A stretch of DNA of 64,000 bases from Halichondria panicea (Eukaryota > Porifera > Demospongiae > Suberitida > Halichondriidae). The DNA lies in the NCBI RefSeq assembly GCF_963675165.1, contig NC_087382.1, forward strand, positions 1,798,001-1,862,000, read 5' to 3'. The notes below the pieces were generated by a model. The model was given only the letters and a program-made list of their open reading frames with translations. It was not told where the DNA came from and searched no databases. Every line of letters starts with the position of its first letter. The first letter of the stretch is position 1. A program made the position numbers and the translations under genes. This document shows positions 23,481 through 36,334 of this stretch, in pieces.

Positions 23481-24695
23481 GATAGTGCCTATTTTGTAGA
23501 ATGAAATTGGATATCACTGTTCTGTGAATGAGGTTAATCCATGTAAACATGCAGTCTATGTTATTAGGCTTTAATAGTTAAAGACCTAGCTGTTTACTTT
23601 GAGGAGGTCCATGTTAATTGTTACTATAATTTAATAGCTATATGTACGTGATATTTTAATATTGCGGTGTAATATCATGTTGAATCTCATGAGTATAGTT
23701 GTGATTCCAATTTGGGCAAGCATCATGGGTCTTTCATTTCCATGTCGGCATAATTATACTCTTAGTATAATAGCATATACTTTTAGTATAATAAACAATC
23801 ATCATAACGGCATAGTAACTTATATCGTATTTTTCTTTCCTATATATATACAGCATGCCCGAGTGAGGTTCGCATGATGCACCGCTATAATTATTATGAT
23901 ATTAAATTATCATGCATGTGGAACTTTGACCTTTGGACCCGCAGGGTTGCTACGTTGTACACTCCACCTTAACAACTGGCACTCATGTATATGCATGTAT
24001 ATATAGGTAACGTGTTCTACAAGACTACAACTAATGTGTTTTGGAATATATCCACACTTCTCATAATAAGCTGCATGGGATCATGCTTTTGTGTTGTAAT
24101 GATGTGGTGAATCCATGCATTCTATGTTGCAACTACCCTAAATTGTAACAAAGCGTGGAGGCTCTATAGCTAGGATAGCAATATACAATTTAGTGATTTG
24201 GTGCATGAAACCTCGAAATTTAGCTGCCGCTCAAATCGTATTTCAAAAGCGCAAATACTCCATTCATGCATGCATGCGTATACTCCTGACTTTCATACAC
24301 ACCTCCCATATATAGACATAAACACTTGCAACGGCTTTATCAACTGTAGTTCTATTGTGCATGGCAAAGAGCTAGTACTACCATGCATGCACATTATTAT
24401 TGCATTTCTTGGGCCGATAACACCTGGAATTACATGCTTTTGCTAATGAAATTAGATCCAATTAATGTGATGAATCCGTGCAGTCCATGTGGTTATAACC
24501 TGGAATTATGCTTCTGCTAATGGCTAGGAAACTAACAGTGGGAGCAAACCGTTGTCAAAGGCATAGTCAGTAGTCTGTGAGATAAGGACAGAATTCAATC
24601 ACAGAAAATAGTATCTATAATAAGCAGTCTAAAAAGAATTTAAGCACAGAGTTCAATCACAGAAAGTAGTATCTAGTATAACTATAGAGCACTAA
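23481..24695. other. Intergenic, no gene; shared with 50926-52370
   Basis: The stretch contains copies of the 'gaatccgtgcagtccatgtggttat' unit (24473) and is colinear with the second block. No supported coding sequence. Confidence 0.5.
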
Positions 24696-25125
24696 AGTGC
24701 AAACCCTCGGCTGGTGACATGATTATAAAGAAACCAAAAGAGTGATATAATGCAGTGCCTTCCTCATACGTGACATATACTAGTCGGTTAAACGCAGAGA
24801 ATTGAATCATTTCAACTACAGTAAAATTATAGTAATGTGGTGATCCCAAGATAGATTTTCTGTCACATGTGTATACTTGTGCATGTACTTATAATTAACT
24901 CTCAGTTGATGAGCTATACTGCAAGCAGCCTGCAGTCCCTGACGGATGAGCGAGTTAGATTCCTCTTTATATATACTTGTATATAGGTTATACAATTATA
25001 TGTATCGTTGCACTAAGATGATTAAATGGACTGTTTCATCCAAGCTTTTTATTTGTGCAGACAAGAGTAAACCAGCCGAACATGAGAAGTGTGGATACGC
25101 CAAAAAGCAAAAATAGTAGAACACA
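24696..25125 (+). pseudogene. Orphan 3' exons of a secreted repeat-protein gene
   Basis: The sequence after the splice acceptor at 24905 (24906-24949) is the family's penultimate exon, damaged by small deletions (TTGATGAGCTATACTGCAAG), and its donor is GC instead of GT. The terminal exon begins at 25061 (A-CAA-GAG-TAA). The preceding intron resembles the last introns of gene C. No signal-peptide exon lies upstream, so only the tail of a lost gene remains, directly before gene B1. Confidence 0.65.
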
Positions 25126-25339
25126 TTAAAAATATTGTGTGAGAACTTGCATGTAATTATGATTACATTATTATGAGAAATTAATTAAATGAACATGTGG
25201 TTTTTATCTGGAAATATGTTTTAGCAAAGAATTAGATCGCAGTGTACATATAGAACCCATGCCATGCAGTTAATGTGGTTGATTAATGGCATCACATCAG
25301 TCTATGCACAGCCCCTTGTACTGCACATGAATCCATGAG

Positions 25340-25346
25340 TATATAA
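25340..25346 (+). promoter_or_regulatory. TATA box of gene B1
   Basis: TATATAA at the conserved distance from the start codon; the leader matches the A genes. Confidence 0.65.
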
Positions 25347-26447
25347 GTGGGTCCAATTTTCTCATTGACAGTCACTGCAATTGTTCATCACTTCAAGTTG
25401 TGAAGGATTTCTCAGGATATCATCATGAAAACTTTAATGATTGCCACTGTGGCTCTGCTATCTCTCATGGCCCTGGCCTCTTCTGCTCCTCATCGCTCTT
25501 ATTATCAGGTGCTCAGAAGTAGTAACAGCATGACTATATATAAATATTACGATCAGCTAAATGATGCCCTGGAGCAAAGCAATGGTAAATATTTTTTACC
25601 AACACCATGCACTAGAAAGTGACACCATTATTTTTGTATTTAGCATAATTTTATGTTGTTTCGTTCGTATTCACTAATTACTTACAAATTTACTACAGTT
25701 GCGGAGGCTCGTCAGCAACGCGGTAATTATTACTATATAAGACACAGATGCAGCAGAACGATGGCCCAAGCAACTACGTACATGTATTACTATTAGGGAC
25801 AAATGCAGCAGAACGATCGCCCAAGCAACTATTACTATAAGACACAGATGCAGCAGGACGGTGGCCCAAGCAACTATTACTATATAAGGCGCAGATGCAG
25901 CAGGATGGTGGCCCAAGCAACTATTACTATAAGGCACAGATGCAGCAGGACGATCGCCCAAGCAACTATTACTATAAGACACAGATGCAGCAAGACGGTG
26001 GCCCAAGCAACTATTACTATAAGGCACAAATGCAGCAGGATGATGGCCCAAGCTATAAGACACAGGTGCAGCAGGACGATCGCCTATTGCAAGCACTATT
26101 ACTATAAGGCACAGATGCAGCAGGACGGTGGCCCAATTAAGCTATAAGACACAGATACAGCAGGACGATCGCCCAAGCACTATTACTATAAGGCACAGAT
26201 GCAGCAGAACGATCGCCCATGCAAGCAACTATTACTATATAAGGCACAGATGCAACAAGATGAGCCAGGTAAGTACTTTCAACAACTCGACCATGCAGAA
26301 TTCATAAGAATGTGACACTATGCATTATGTTAAGTTTAAATTTATTATAGCCCATCACATAAGAATAATTTACTACAGCTGATTGGACACCAGCTGAGGT
26401 GCCCATGTAAGTACACCTTCCACCAACTAATGCATGAGTGCTGCTAA

Positions 26448-26798
26448 GGCCACTGTTAGTTGCATGCTTGTTTCAGATCAACCTCCCTCCTCGTTTTGCT
26501 CACCTCCTCAATTAAGTCATTATTGCTGATGTCAGCCATTATTTGAGGTCAAAGTCCTTTTTTTTGCTGACATTGCATTATTTTACCATGTGCCATGTGC
26601 AATTGTGCACCAAAAAGCCAGTGCATAAAAAAAAAATTAAACTATTGTTCAGACTCCGTCCTTTTGTGTATTACTGTCAGTTAAAAAACAGGATATGACG
26701 TCATCAAATAATGAGATAATAGGTAATGAAGACCTCCCTCCCTCATCGGGGTCGAGCTAGTATTCTCATCTGAAACAAGTATGCAACTAACAGTGGCA
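26448..26798. mobile_element. PIF/Harbinger-type MITE with TAA target duplication
   Basis: Terminal inverted repeats of about 30 bp begin GGCCACTGTTAGTTGCAT. TAA is duplicated at 26445-26447 and 26799-26801, a 3-bp target typical of the PIF/Harbinger group. The homologous insertion at 54394-54742 has perfect GGCC ends. No transposase. Confidence 0.75.
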
Positions 26799-27115
26799 TA
26801 ATACATGAACGTGACACTATTCAAATTGCATTTAACGCCTTCGTAGTTTCTCAACACCAACCACCTAAATATAGAATAAATTTCAGCTGCAGTATAATAG
26901 TAATGTCAGAGCCTCCAAGTAGAGACTTTTCTTTTCAGTATTAATCAGCTCATTTTTCCGTATTTAATTAATGATGATTTTCAGTACAAAACATGGAAAT
27001 GAGATGAAATGCTGTTTAGTGGCCTTGTAATTGCCCCGCCCCTTCAATAAAGGGGCGTGGCAAGCGAGACTTGGCTTTACAAATTATAGCTGTCTTTCAG
27101 TATCAGACTCACTAC

Positions 27116-29466
27116 TAGCCTCGATCTCCCAGGCCGATCCGTCTCTAATTAAACGCTAGGTCGCCTCCTCGGCCTGGTATTGATTGTATCTGGGCGTGTA
27201 TCTGGGCATGTGCTGTGGTTGCTGTGGTTGCTCAGGTATTCGCTAAAAAAGAGCGAATACCTGAGCAAGGTGGAGCGAATAGAAACACTAATAGTGTATG
27301 TAAGCATACTTACTCCGTAAAATCACCGTTAAATCACAAAGAACTCCGTGTCATAGGTCTATTCTTTGCAAGTTTAGTTTGTCATAGACATATTATATGT
27401 AGATATAGGCTTAGCTAGCTAGAGTGTGAGGAGCTGTCTTGTGCGAAGGAAGAAGGAGCATCACTCTTGTGAAAGAACAGACCTAGGTTCTCAAGTTTCT
27501 GCTATCAGTGGCTACTTTTGATTGACTACACAATTTAATACAAGCGCTTGATTAGACCATTGATTGCCAGATACACTTGGTAGAGTCTATCCTCAGACTC
27601 TGGCCATCGATCTCTTGTATACTATGCTCAGGGGTGTCCACAAGTGGCTGGGCCTGGGATGTATTGTCAAGGTGAGCGATATAAGGCCACAACAAGAGGT
27701 AGTTCTGTTTCTGGTCAGGTTGCTTGCCTGATTACGTGAGGCCAAGAGGGACAACAGCAACTGAGCCACATATATTTGCATGCAGTGTCATCACTTTTTT
27801 ATTTTTCACAGTTTGTCTTTAAAAACAGTTTACAACACAATAATAACATCTAAATAACATACAGGAAGAGGTATTTTAGGCTTTGGCAACCAGAACATAT
27901 ATTGAACTGAGAATTGTCTCTATATCTAACACCTATATAATTATGTCATTGCACTAGCTTGAGCCATTGTACGTGCTCGCTCTGTATCAAAGCAAAAAAG
28001 CAAAATGAGACCACATAATTATTGTGTTAGCATAATAACATCTTTCATTGCAAAATACAAGATAGTATATATATTAATACAAGATACAAGCACTAGCTTA
28101 CTGAATATTGAAGTGTTGTAGGTGCTGTACATGTAATTATTGCAACACCCACTCAACCTAAAGTGAGTGGGTGTGGTTTGCGCATGCGCATTAGGTGTGT
28201 TGCTGAAAAAACAGCACAGTGAAATATTGAGCGGCAGATGGACCAGAAACAGAACTACCTCTTGTTGTGGCCTAAATCAATAATACCCTTTCATCATTGG
28301 AAATTGTACACTATAGCCTATAGCCCAATCCTTGGTATCTGGATCAAGATATGACATTACGGCACTGGCATTGGTGTTGTGTTAGCCTCCTTCACCGACC
28401 TTCAAGGAAGTGCGGCCTGGGATCGTGGCTAGTTTTGTGTGGACCATCACTGTGAGTTACAAAATGTGTAGTGGAATGGTGAATTTAAGTTCATACTAAT
28501 TTGTATACAGGAGCAAAATGGAACCTTCCCCTCCAACCCCCGTCGTACTCCTCCTAGCTGATGGGTGTGAACTCATTGAAAGAGGATGCCCCAGTGCCAC
28601 TCGTGTCCTTCCCAAGGGTCCGATCTTATAGAACTACCTGCACTAAAACTACTGACGTGGAATGGCTCTTTCAACACTTGTGGTTGCTATCCTGACCAGT
28701 GACGTCAGGATTCTACTGTCTCTTGATGCACTGTGAACACACAATCTTTGTTATGCCACCTGAAGGCGCAGTAATTATTAAGTCTTTCTGGAAGCTCTTG
28801 TTTGAGATCTTCACTTCTAAACATCTGCATTTATTATGGACGCAGTACTGCTGTGCACAGTATTAATTTCTAGTGTCATTATATCATTATATGTGATGCA
28901 ATTTGAGAAAACAGACCACTTGGCTTGGTCTAAAAAAGTTGAGATCCTATGCATACTGATAGAGCAGAGAAATACCTACACAATGCTATGCTTAGTCTGT
29001 ACATACCTCATTCTATGACTAAGTTATAATCGTTTGAAGTTGGTTGCTATGAAATTGCATTATTGAAAAAACGCCATTCAAAGATGCCCTACTCCATTAG
29101 TAAGCCTATGTTTTGTGTTTTTTGACGAAGCACTGAGGTGAACATATTTGGATTTAGAGCACCAGCCTTCACATAGAGATAGTAGAAAGGCTATAGATAC
29201 TTGTAAGCTTATAAACTAAATTCATCACTTTGCACTCAAGGTCACAAATTTGCCTCTAGCTCAAATTGAAAATCTAAGCCAAGTGGTCTGTTTTCTCAGA
29301 TTGCATCACATATCGCTGTATTTTTAGCCAACTGTGATGAACTGAAAATGTTACAGTACATAGCTGATACTTACCAGTTTCCGGTCACGCCCAGATACAA
29401 TCAATACCAGGCCGAGGAGGCGACCTAGCGTTCAATTAGAGACGGATAGGCCTGGGATCGAGGCTA
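27116..29466. mobile_element. MULE-like element, 2,351 bp, with 9-bp target duplication
   Basis: The ends carry the same inverted repeats (TAGCCTCGAT..CCCAGGCCG) as the 18856 element. ACTCACTAC is duplicated at 27107-27115 and 29467-29475. The interior is the reverse complement of the 18856 element with about 1.1 kb more, so it is a longer, perhaps less deleted family member. The extra part holds a TGCGCATGCGCA site at 28179-28190. No open frame long enough for a transposase was seen. It is absent from the homologous place in gene B2. Confidence 0.82.
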
Positions 29467-30059
29467 ACTCACTACTAGTATAGAGCATAGAGCTACTACA
29501 GCTGTAGGGATGCTACTAGATCCTTCACTGTGTCACCTATAAGGCCAGTTAACTTATTCTGTAAGCTGACAAAAGGTCACTTCTAGTCTTCTAGATCTAC
29601 ATGTATATATCCGTATTTTTGCAGTTAATTCCGTATAACCGTATTAGAAGACAGAAATCCGTATAAATACGGAAAAAACCGTATACTTGGAGGCTCTGTA
29701 ATGTACGGTGATCAACAATAATTTGCTGTTACATGAATGATCACTTTCTGCAGCTGACAGTCTACTGCTAGCAGCGCTGCAGTCCCTGATGGACAAGTGA
29801 GTGCATGAGACTTCTCTAGTTGCGTGATATGCTATTTAGGCCAGGCAAAGTAGATTAGTAGTTTATCATCACCGCCCCGCTTCACTTTTAACCTTCTTCC
29901 TCAAAAAGTTCACTATTCATTATTTTTTAGGCGTGGCCTAAATTAATGAGCCAACCCATTATATTCCAGGGCAGAGTCGAGTTACACCCAGCCAAAATTA
30001 ATGGCAATTTCTGGTTTGTGTAATGAATATCATTATAATGTTGCAATGAATAATGACCG

Positions 30060-30270
30060 GATGTTATGCCTCGGTGCGCATGCGCAAGCGAGGTAACGGT
30101 AGTGTGTTTGTGTGTGTGTGTGTGTATCTGTGTGTGTAGACTAGCTGCTACAGCTGCTCAAGGATGAATCAAGTGCAAGTAAGAGTTTCTATAGGCTTCT
30201 AGTCATGTTTTCTTGGATTTTAATTCGTGGATTTGCAAAATAATGCTTCGTTCTCGAGTTATGGCTAGTT
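30060..30270. repeat. Dispersed repeat with NRF1-type palindrome
   Basis: 'CCTCGGTGCGCATGCGCAAG' starts a unit with (GT)n and 'gatgaatcaagtgcaagtaagag...ttgcaaaataatgcttcgttctc'. Related copies are at 40010-40275 (two in tandem), 56760-56810 and 58370-58515. It holds the perfect 12-mer TGCGCATGCGCA (30075-30086), the consensus binding site of NRF1-class factors. Confidence 0.65.
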
Positions 30271-30649
30271 TTGCTTACTTGGAATGCCATTGCAGCCTTT
30301 TCGGAAGAGCACGTAGTCAAACACTTGTTTACCGAGTGTTGCTACTCTACTTAGTAGTTAGCTCTGCACTAGAACGCTAGCTGCAAGAGTGAGAAGAGAG
30401 CTGCAAGGCTCTGCTGATGGCATGCAGCCATTAATTTTAGACTTGAACTTTGGCATCACCGTTTTTAACAACAATCATGGTCGATCATTACCCACTCTTT
30501 AAGCTTGCATGCAGCATGCAAAAAAAGTTCATATGTGTATAAAATTCAGCTATTATATAGTATGTAGTTTTGGCATCTCCACCGAGGCATCAGCACCTGT
30601 GGTGCTTTCATTTTATCCAGGTTTTATTTGTGCAGACACGATTAATTTA

Positions 30650-30674
30650 CCTAACCCTAACCCTAACCCTAACC
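30650..30674. repeat. Interstitial telomere-type repeat (CCCTAA)4
   Basis: Four CCCTAA units lie just after the terminal exon of B1. The homologous place in copy 2 (58993) is degenerate. Telomere-like GGGTTAG runs also occur at 8687, 15822 and 42203. Confidence 0.8.
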
Positions 30675-33483
30675 AGGGCCTAATGCGCACCAGTGCATTG
30701 ACATATCACGCTCCCTCCCTAGCTTTTTGTTGTACAATTTACAACAACTTGACCTGTAAAGGGGTAACCATGCACATGCATGCATTATAGCATGACCATT
30801 ATTAGCAAAAACAGAATTCCAAGTAAAAACAGGCCACATGCACATGCATGCAGACTCCATGGATCCATGATAGTATACAATTGCATGCATTTGAATTTTA
30901 TCCGCTTACTATAATAGTGTGTCTATAACAGTGAAATGGTTCACACTTATATGATTGAGTTACTTTACTGCGCACTTGCATGTATACCATTTTGAACAAC
31001 TCTGGTATACAGTTTGATTTGCGATTTTGATCTGCATTTTGCAGAAACAGTTGATAATTAGATCACTATAAATACGTACGTCCGCCTTTAATAATAAAAA
31101 TATAGTATTAGGAGAATCCCACAACAATTAAGTTCAGCTTATGGAGGATTTACTCATGCAGCATGCAGTGATTCACAGAAAGGATGAGATCCAATTTTAT
31201 TGTCCATTAGCCAAGCCTCCACTTTGCAGCTGTATGGTAACAACATTGCATGCATGCATTGAATTACACTCCACAGGCTCATTGCATATAGTACATGGTT
31301 GTAGATTCACTCCCCCCATATATACATACAACATTCACAGAAAGATTAAATCCAAGACATTTCTAGAGTGCATGCATGCATTGCTCATAAAAAATCCGAC
31401 TGATTTTTCCTATTCTATTGACATGTTTTGTGCTATTGTCATATTGAACTGAGCTAGCTAGCAGTCTAAGCTACTTATTTCATCATACAAAAGAATAGGC
31501 TTTTTAGAAACTACGTAGCTGCATGTGCAGTCAGTTTTCAGATGTGAACGAGGCAACAATGCAGTCCAATTCTTGCTCTGTGTTTCTATATAGTCTTATT
31601 AAGGCTGTGGCTCAGAGCTAGAGGTATAGAGGTGTACAAATAGTGCATGCATGTTGGTGACTTGTGCAATGCAAAACGGTAGTCGGGCGCCGCCGGTTTA
31701 GCTGTGAGTAACTAATTGTGAGAAGTCAACTACATGCATGCATGTTAGATACATGTTTGTGGGTGTTCCTATAGAAGTAGCTTCCTATCAGCCAATTCAA
31801 TGTTTGCACAAATGCAATTAGTGGTGTTCGCGTATTGCAAATGCAATTAGTGTGCCCACTACTCAGAAAAATCTGGATTCGATCCGGATATAGGTGTCAG
31901 GCTAATAGCCCCATTTACACGACACCTGGCACTTAATCTGGGCCAGAACACGCACATGCATGCATGTGTATTGGGGACTATGTAAGTAGGAACATGCACA
32001 CACATTTCAGTGTTATATGTCAGACGAACTTAAAGTACTATTTATGGATGATTCTAAAGAACCTGAGGATACACCTATATATTACTGTTACGGCTAACAC
32101 TCACAATCCCCTGTTGAAGGGCAGGAGGCTGTGAGAGTTGTCAGGGAAAGGTCAATTTACAGTTTTGTCCGATACTGCTAATTCTTGATGAACAAAATAA
32201 ATTAAAGATTGTAATTAATTATTGGACGTACACTGTACAAAATAGCTATAATAAATCTAGTGTGCAAATTAAGTGAAAATTGAAGTATATTGTTCCATTT
32301 CTCCTTGGTTTGGTCATTGTGTAGCCCCGTAGTATAGGATACGGATAAATTTTACTGACTACTATATACACGTGTGCATGCACAGGAGTAATTCTTAAAT
32401 TAGGAGCTTCTTAGAATAAGATCGGTGCACAGCTACAAGCATGCAAATTGTGCACCTCTACAAGCCACAACATTGAATGGTGAATTAACAGAGAACTAGT
32501 GACAAGTTAAAGTTGCTTATAAGGACTGCTATAGTGACCTTCACCATGGAGGATAAAATTAAGGTAATGATCACCATTGCAGTTACAAATCAACAATAGT
32601 ACATAGTCAGTATAATTATTACACTGCATGGACGTGGTGAAGTGGAAAATTGGTGAAGATGGACTGTTTTTACGATGTGCAGACTGGATCACTCATGTAT
32701 AGTGATTCCTCCACTTTGTAGCTATTAACAGCATTGCATCCCATCTCATCCATGCACAGGCCTTAATTGGATCATATTTCATGCCTAGTAAAAGCACAGA
32801 CGGATTCACACTCCCCAGAAGGAATTACAGCATTTTTAACACCTTTGCAACACACACACACACAAATGGGTAAACCACAATGAAACCCACAATGTAAACA
32901 TGGACTACATGCAGGCTATCCTTGAGTGGTTTCTTTACTAATTTGCAGTATCAAATCAAAATTGGCCAGTGTACTAATACAACAACTATAGGTATACATG
33001 GTTGCAGTAATAAGACCTACTCCACAGATGTGAGATGGAGAATGGTGTACCAGAGCTGAGGTGTGTACTTGGTCTATCTCATATCACACAGAAAAAATAA
33101 CTAGCAATTTGAGAAATGTGAACATGATTATTGTGACAGTATAGTGACAGCAGTTGCGTAGGAAGAGAGTTATCACTTAGAGAGCATGGAAAAAGTTTAG
33201 AAGGGGAGCTGATACGCATGTGCACACATAATAAAGTGCACCTGCAAGGGGGTCTTAGGGTAGTCCCCTAAAAAATATATTAATTTTGCATGCTCTAGGA
33301 TTGATTGGTGTATTTGCGTACAATTAAAAGCTTGATTCTTTGATTCAATTGAGCTTGGGTAAAAAGCAAGCATGCAGTGTTAGGGGCCTGGTTCCTACTT
33401 TTAGTACACCACAGTACATGCACTGCAGATGGTCTCCCATTTGAGTAACCACATGCAATTTACTACATTACATTGTGGTTTTA
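30675..33483. other. Non-coding block, colinear with about 60385-63240
   Basis: No gene was seen in 2.8 kb. It contains many TGCATGCATG runs, copies of the degenerate 'ttctgtgaat' unit in reverse orientation (31140-31350) and a (CA)n near 32850. Its close match to the second block shows a shared origin rather than function. Confidence 0.55.
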
Positions 33484-34270
33484 TGCTAGGGTTTACACTA
33501 CCACTTTAGAGTGCATGGCTGAGAAAACAATTCATGCATGGATTCATCCCATTCACCTCATCCTAGATCATATTTCATGGGTAGTAAAACCACAGAATTT
33601 ATGGATTCACCACACCACACATTCTCAGATTTATTGGACACTTCCACTTTAGAGTGCATGGCTGAGAACAACAATTCATGCATGGGTATTCATCTCATCC
33701 ACAGGCCTTGGATCATATTTCATGGGTAGCCTCGATCCCAGGCCGAGTTTTCGCTTTTATAACGGTTACCTTGTTGTTCAGTCTTCAGAATAATGTTTTC
33801 TAAGCTTCAGAGAAGAGAGAAGCTTCAGCTAAGAGCCATTCCAATAATGATAAAACGGGAACTGACTTCTAGTACACGATAGTACACGAATATAAATGTC
33901 ACGAAAGTGAACGAGAATATCCATTCGTCAGAATCTGACGAACGATTGACGCATGCGCAGACAACTAGTACCAGGCCTAGTTGTTCGCCTAACCGTTATA
34001 AAAGCGAAAACTCGGCCTGGGATCGAGGCTAATTTCATGGGTAGTAAAAACACAGACTTTATGGATTCGCACTCTAATACATTAATTCTCAGATTTATTG
34101 GACACTTCCACTTTAGAGTGCATGGCTGAGAACAAAAATTCATGCATAGGTATTCATCTCATCCACAGGCCTTGGATCATATTTCATGGGTAGTAAAAAC
34201 ACAGACTTTATGGATTTCCAGATTTATTGGACACTTCTACTTTAGAGTGTATGGCTGAGAACGGATTCCC
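33484..34270. repeat. Tandem 130-170-bp non-coding units
   Basis: Units such as 'ccactttagagtgcatggctgagaac...ttcatgcatgg...ttggatcatatttcatgggtagtaaaa.cacagactttatggattc' recur about four times and again at 63240-63660. A MITE (33727-34031) interrupts one unit. Confidence 0.7.
33727..34031. mobile_element. 305-bp MULE-like MITE with 10-bp target duplication
   Basis: Inverted ends of about 42 bp begin TAGCCTCGATCCCAGGCCG. ATTTCATGGG is duplicated at 33717-33726 and 34032-34041. The second block (about 63575) has the empty site. Confidence 0.82.
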
Positions 34271-34533
34271 TCCATTGACAGGTCTTGGATGTATGATTGC
34301 ATTGTATATGTACATGAACTGAATTAACGCCTGGATCTGCCACTACATACAGTGTCCATTAAAACAGTCTGTGAGGTAGTATTCCTATCTCATTATTATA
34401 AGGACATGGTTAGCTTCACTAAATAGAGCCCTGGTGAATTAGATCACAGCTTGTGTATAATTGTGCATGGTGAATCCTGTTGTAAACTAGTTTCTCAGTC
34501 CATAGCTTCCTTCAGTTTGTCTTTTAGAGTACA

Positions 34534-35254
34534 GTAAACACACGTAGCCTCGAGACCAGGGCGTTCGTTGTCTGAAAGAACGCCTCAAGTTCCAATGTAC
34601 AACTCATCTAGCTGAGTCAGCAAGTGGTTATGCTCTAGTAGTTGTGAACATGATTGCGGTAACCCCAAACACAACAATACTACAGGGGTGTGCATGCGTT
34701 TGCAAAACCACAATCAGATAAATTATTATGAATATCATTATTAAATTTTTCCAAGAGTTCTTTATTACAGGTAGAAAGCATAGAGCCAACTGAAATAACA
34801 ACCAATTTTTCTCTAGGAGGCATGCTCCCTCCCCCCCAAAGAACGTAATTTACATGCATGACATTTGTACACTGTATATACAGTCAGTCAAGCATTATCT
34901 TGAATGTATTTCTCTATGTTCATAGACTACTATAGAATTTTCAAGAAATGCTATCATAAAGTATCTATTCTGTATGAGTGAGACTAATAGGAGTGCCCTG
35001 AGAATATCTATATAATCGCATGGAGATGTGTGACTGAGCACCTTTTTGGGCTTTAATTCCCCCCATCAGCTTGCTCGTACCTATATATACGTTTAGGAAT
35101 AAGTATAGATGTTCAATGAGATTCTGCTAAAAAAATCGTAGTAATAAAAGTGCAAGCTGAGCTTAGGATTATTATTGGTAATGAAATTCATATCTGGTGG
35201 TTTTGCTGTTTGGAAATTTCCTGTTGCAAGTGCACTGCAATTAATCCACCTTTG

Positions 35255-35293
<39 letters not shown>

Positions 35294-35999
35294 TGGTAAA
35301 AAACCACAATTAATTATGTTAACCCACAATGTAAACATGGACTACTTGAGTGGTTTCTTTACTAGCTGTTAAGTTTTGCAGTATCAAATCAAAAATTGGC
35401 CTATATAGTGTTGACTGTGCACTATAAATCTAGCAGCTATATATAGGGCTGCAGTAAATCCTACTCCTATAGCACTTTGAAATGTGAACATGTTGATAGC
35501 AGTGGTGTAGGAAGAGGGCTAATCACTTAGAGCATGGATAGTAAAAAAGCTTAGAGGAGAAGTTGATACGCATGTGCGCACATATTAAGTGTGCCCCCAA
35601 AAAGTGCTCTGGGATTGGTTCTAGGCATGTGTATTTGCGTACAATTGAAAGCTTGATTCTTTGATTCCATTGAGCTTGGGCAGAAATAGACTAAAACAAC
35701 AGCAAGCATGCATGCAGTGTTATATATAAAGGAAGGCCCTGCAGCCCCTGCATTGTTCCTACACCACTGGATCGATAGGCCGGACAGTTAGAAAGATACT
35801 GACTGGTACTGTAATTTACTACAATAGTACATTGCAGTGGTTTCATTTTTGTGTTCATGTGTTGCAAAGGTGCTTAAAACTGCTGTATTCACGGGTATAA
35901 GTACATGGACCAATTAGACGAGCTGTACATTGGAACTTGAGCAGGCGTTTTTTCAAACAGCGAACGGCCTGGTCTCGAGGCTAAGACACACGTGTTTAC
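34534..35999. repeat. Inverted repeat arms around a copy of nearby DNA
   Basis: Arms of about 70-80 bp (34534-34602 and 35920-35999) contain GTAGCCTCGAGACCAGG and 'caagttccaatgtac'. The interior (for example 35240-35800) is a diverged copy of about 32840-33440, including a (CA)n run at 35258-35290. It could be a composite transposon or two separate MITEs. No gene was seen. Confidence 0.45.
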
Positions 36000-36251
36000 A
36001 AAAATTACAGACTAAAAATACATGCATGGAAAGTTCTAGAACAATTAATCTAAGTAATTACGGTAACTTAATCAGTTAGTCTCGCAATCTATCACAGTCT
36101 GTGTGGTTATCGTATAGAATTTGATTAAGTGGCGACAAATTACTGTGTAGGAGTTAAATTACATCTGTGGTGGTTCCATGAATCCATGCAGTTAATTCCT
36201 GGTAAGAATGTATAATTATTGCTTACAGGCACATGCATGCATGATCATGAG

Positions 36252-36258
36252 TATATAA
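36252..36258 (+). promoter_or_regulatory. TATA box of gene C
   Basis: TATATAA 77 bases before the start codon, in the leader shared with the A and B genes. Confidence 0.7.
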
Positions 36259-36334
36259 GTGGGTCACATTTTCTCATTGACATTGACTGCAATTGTTCAT
36301 CATTTCAAGTTGTTTTCTGGATATAATTATCATC

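Larger units (their letters stand above)
25425..30645 (+). pseudogene. Secreted repeat-protein gene B1, decayed and stretched by insertions
   Basis: Exon 1 (25425-25584) keeps an open signal peptide (MKTLMIATVALLSLMALASS). An 8-bp loss and later changes alter residues 29-37 but restore the frame. Exon 2 starts at 25699 and reads TAG at 25794 after a TA insertion. About ten degenerate 45-bp units follow up to 26268, fused directly to the unit that is exon 3 in A genes (that intron is gone). Later exons are recognisable at 26379-26406 (shortened), 29754-29796 (intact C-terminal exon) and 30636-30645 (terminal exon, stop TAA). Between them sit a Harbinger-type MITE (26448-26798) and a 2.35-kb MULE-like element (27116-29466). 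Probably not functional beyond a short secreted peptide. Confidence 0.7.

Noticed and set aside
23095-23550. Minus-strand His/Pro-rich frames in the 44-bp minisatellite
   Set aside because: They arise from the repeat itself; unit length (44/48) does not keep a frame, so a coding role is unlikely.
28836-29018. 60-residue frame inside the 2.35-kb MULE-like element as a transposase piece
   Set aside because: It shows no transposase motif and is short; it is probably chance.
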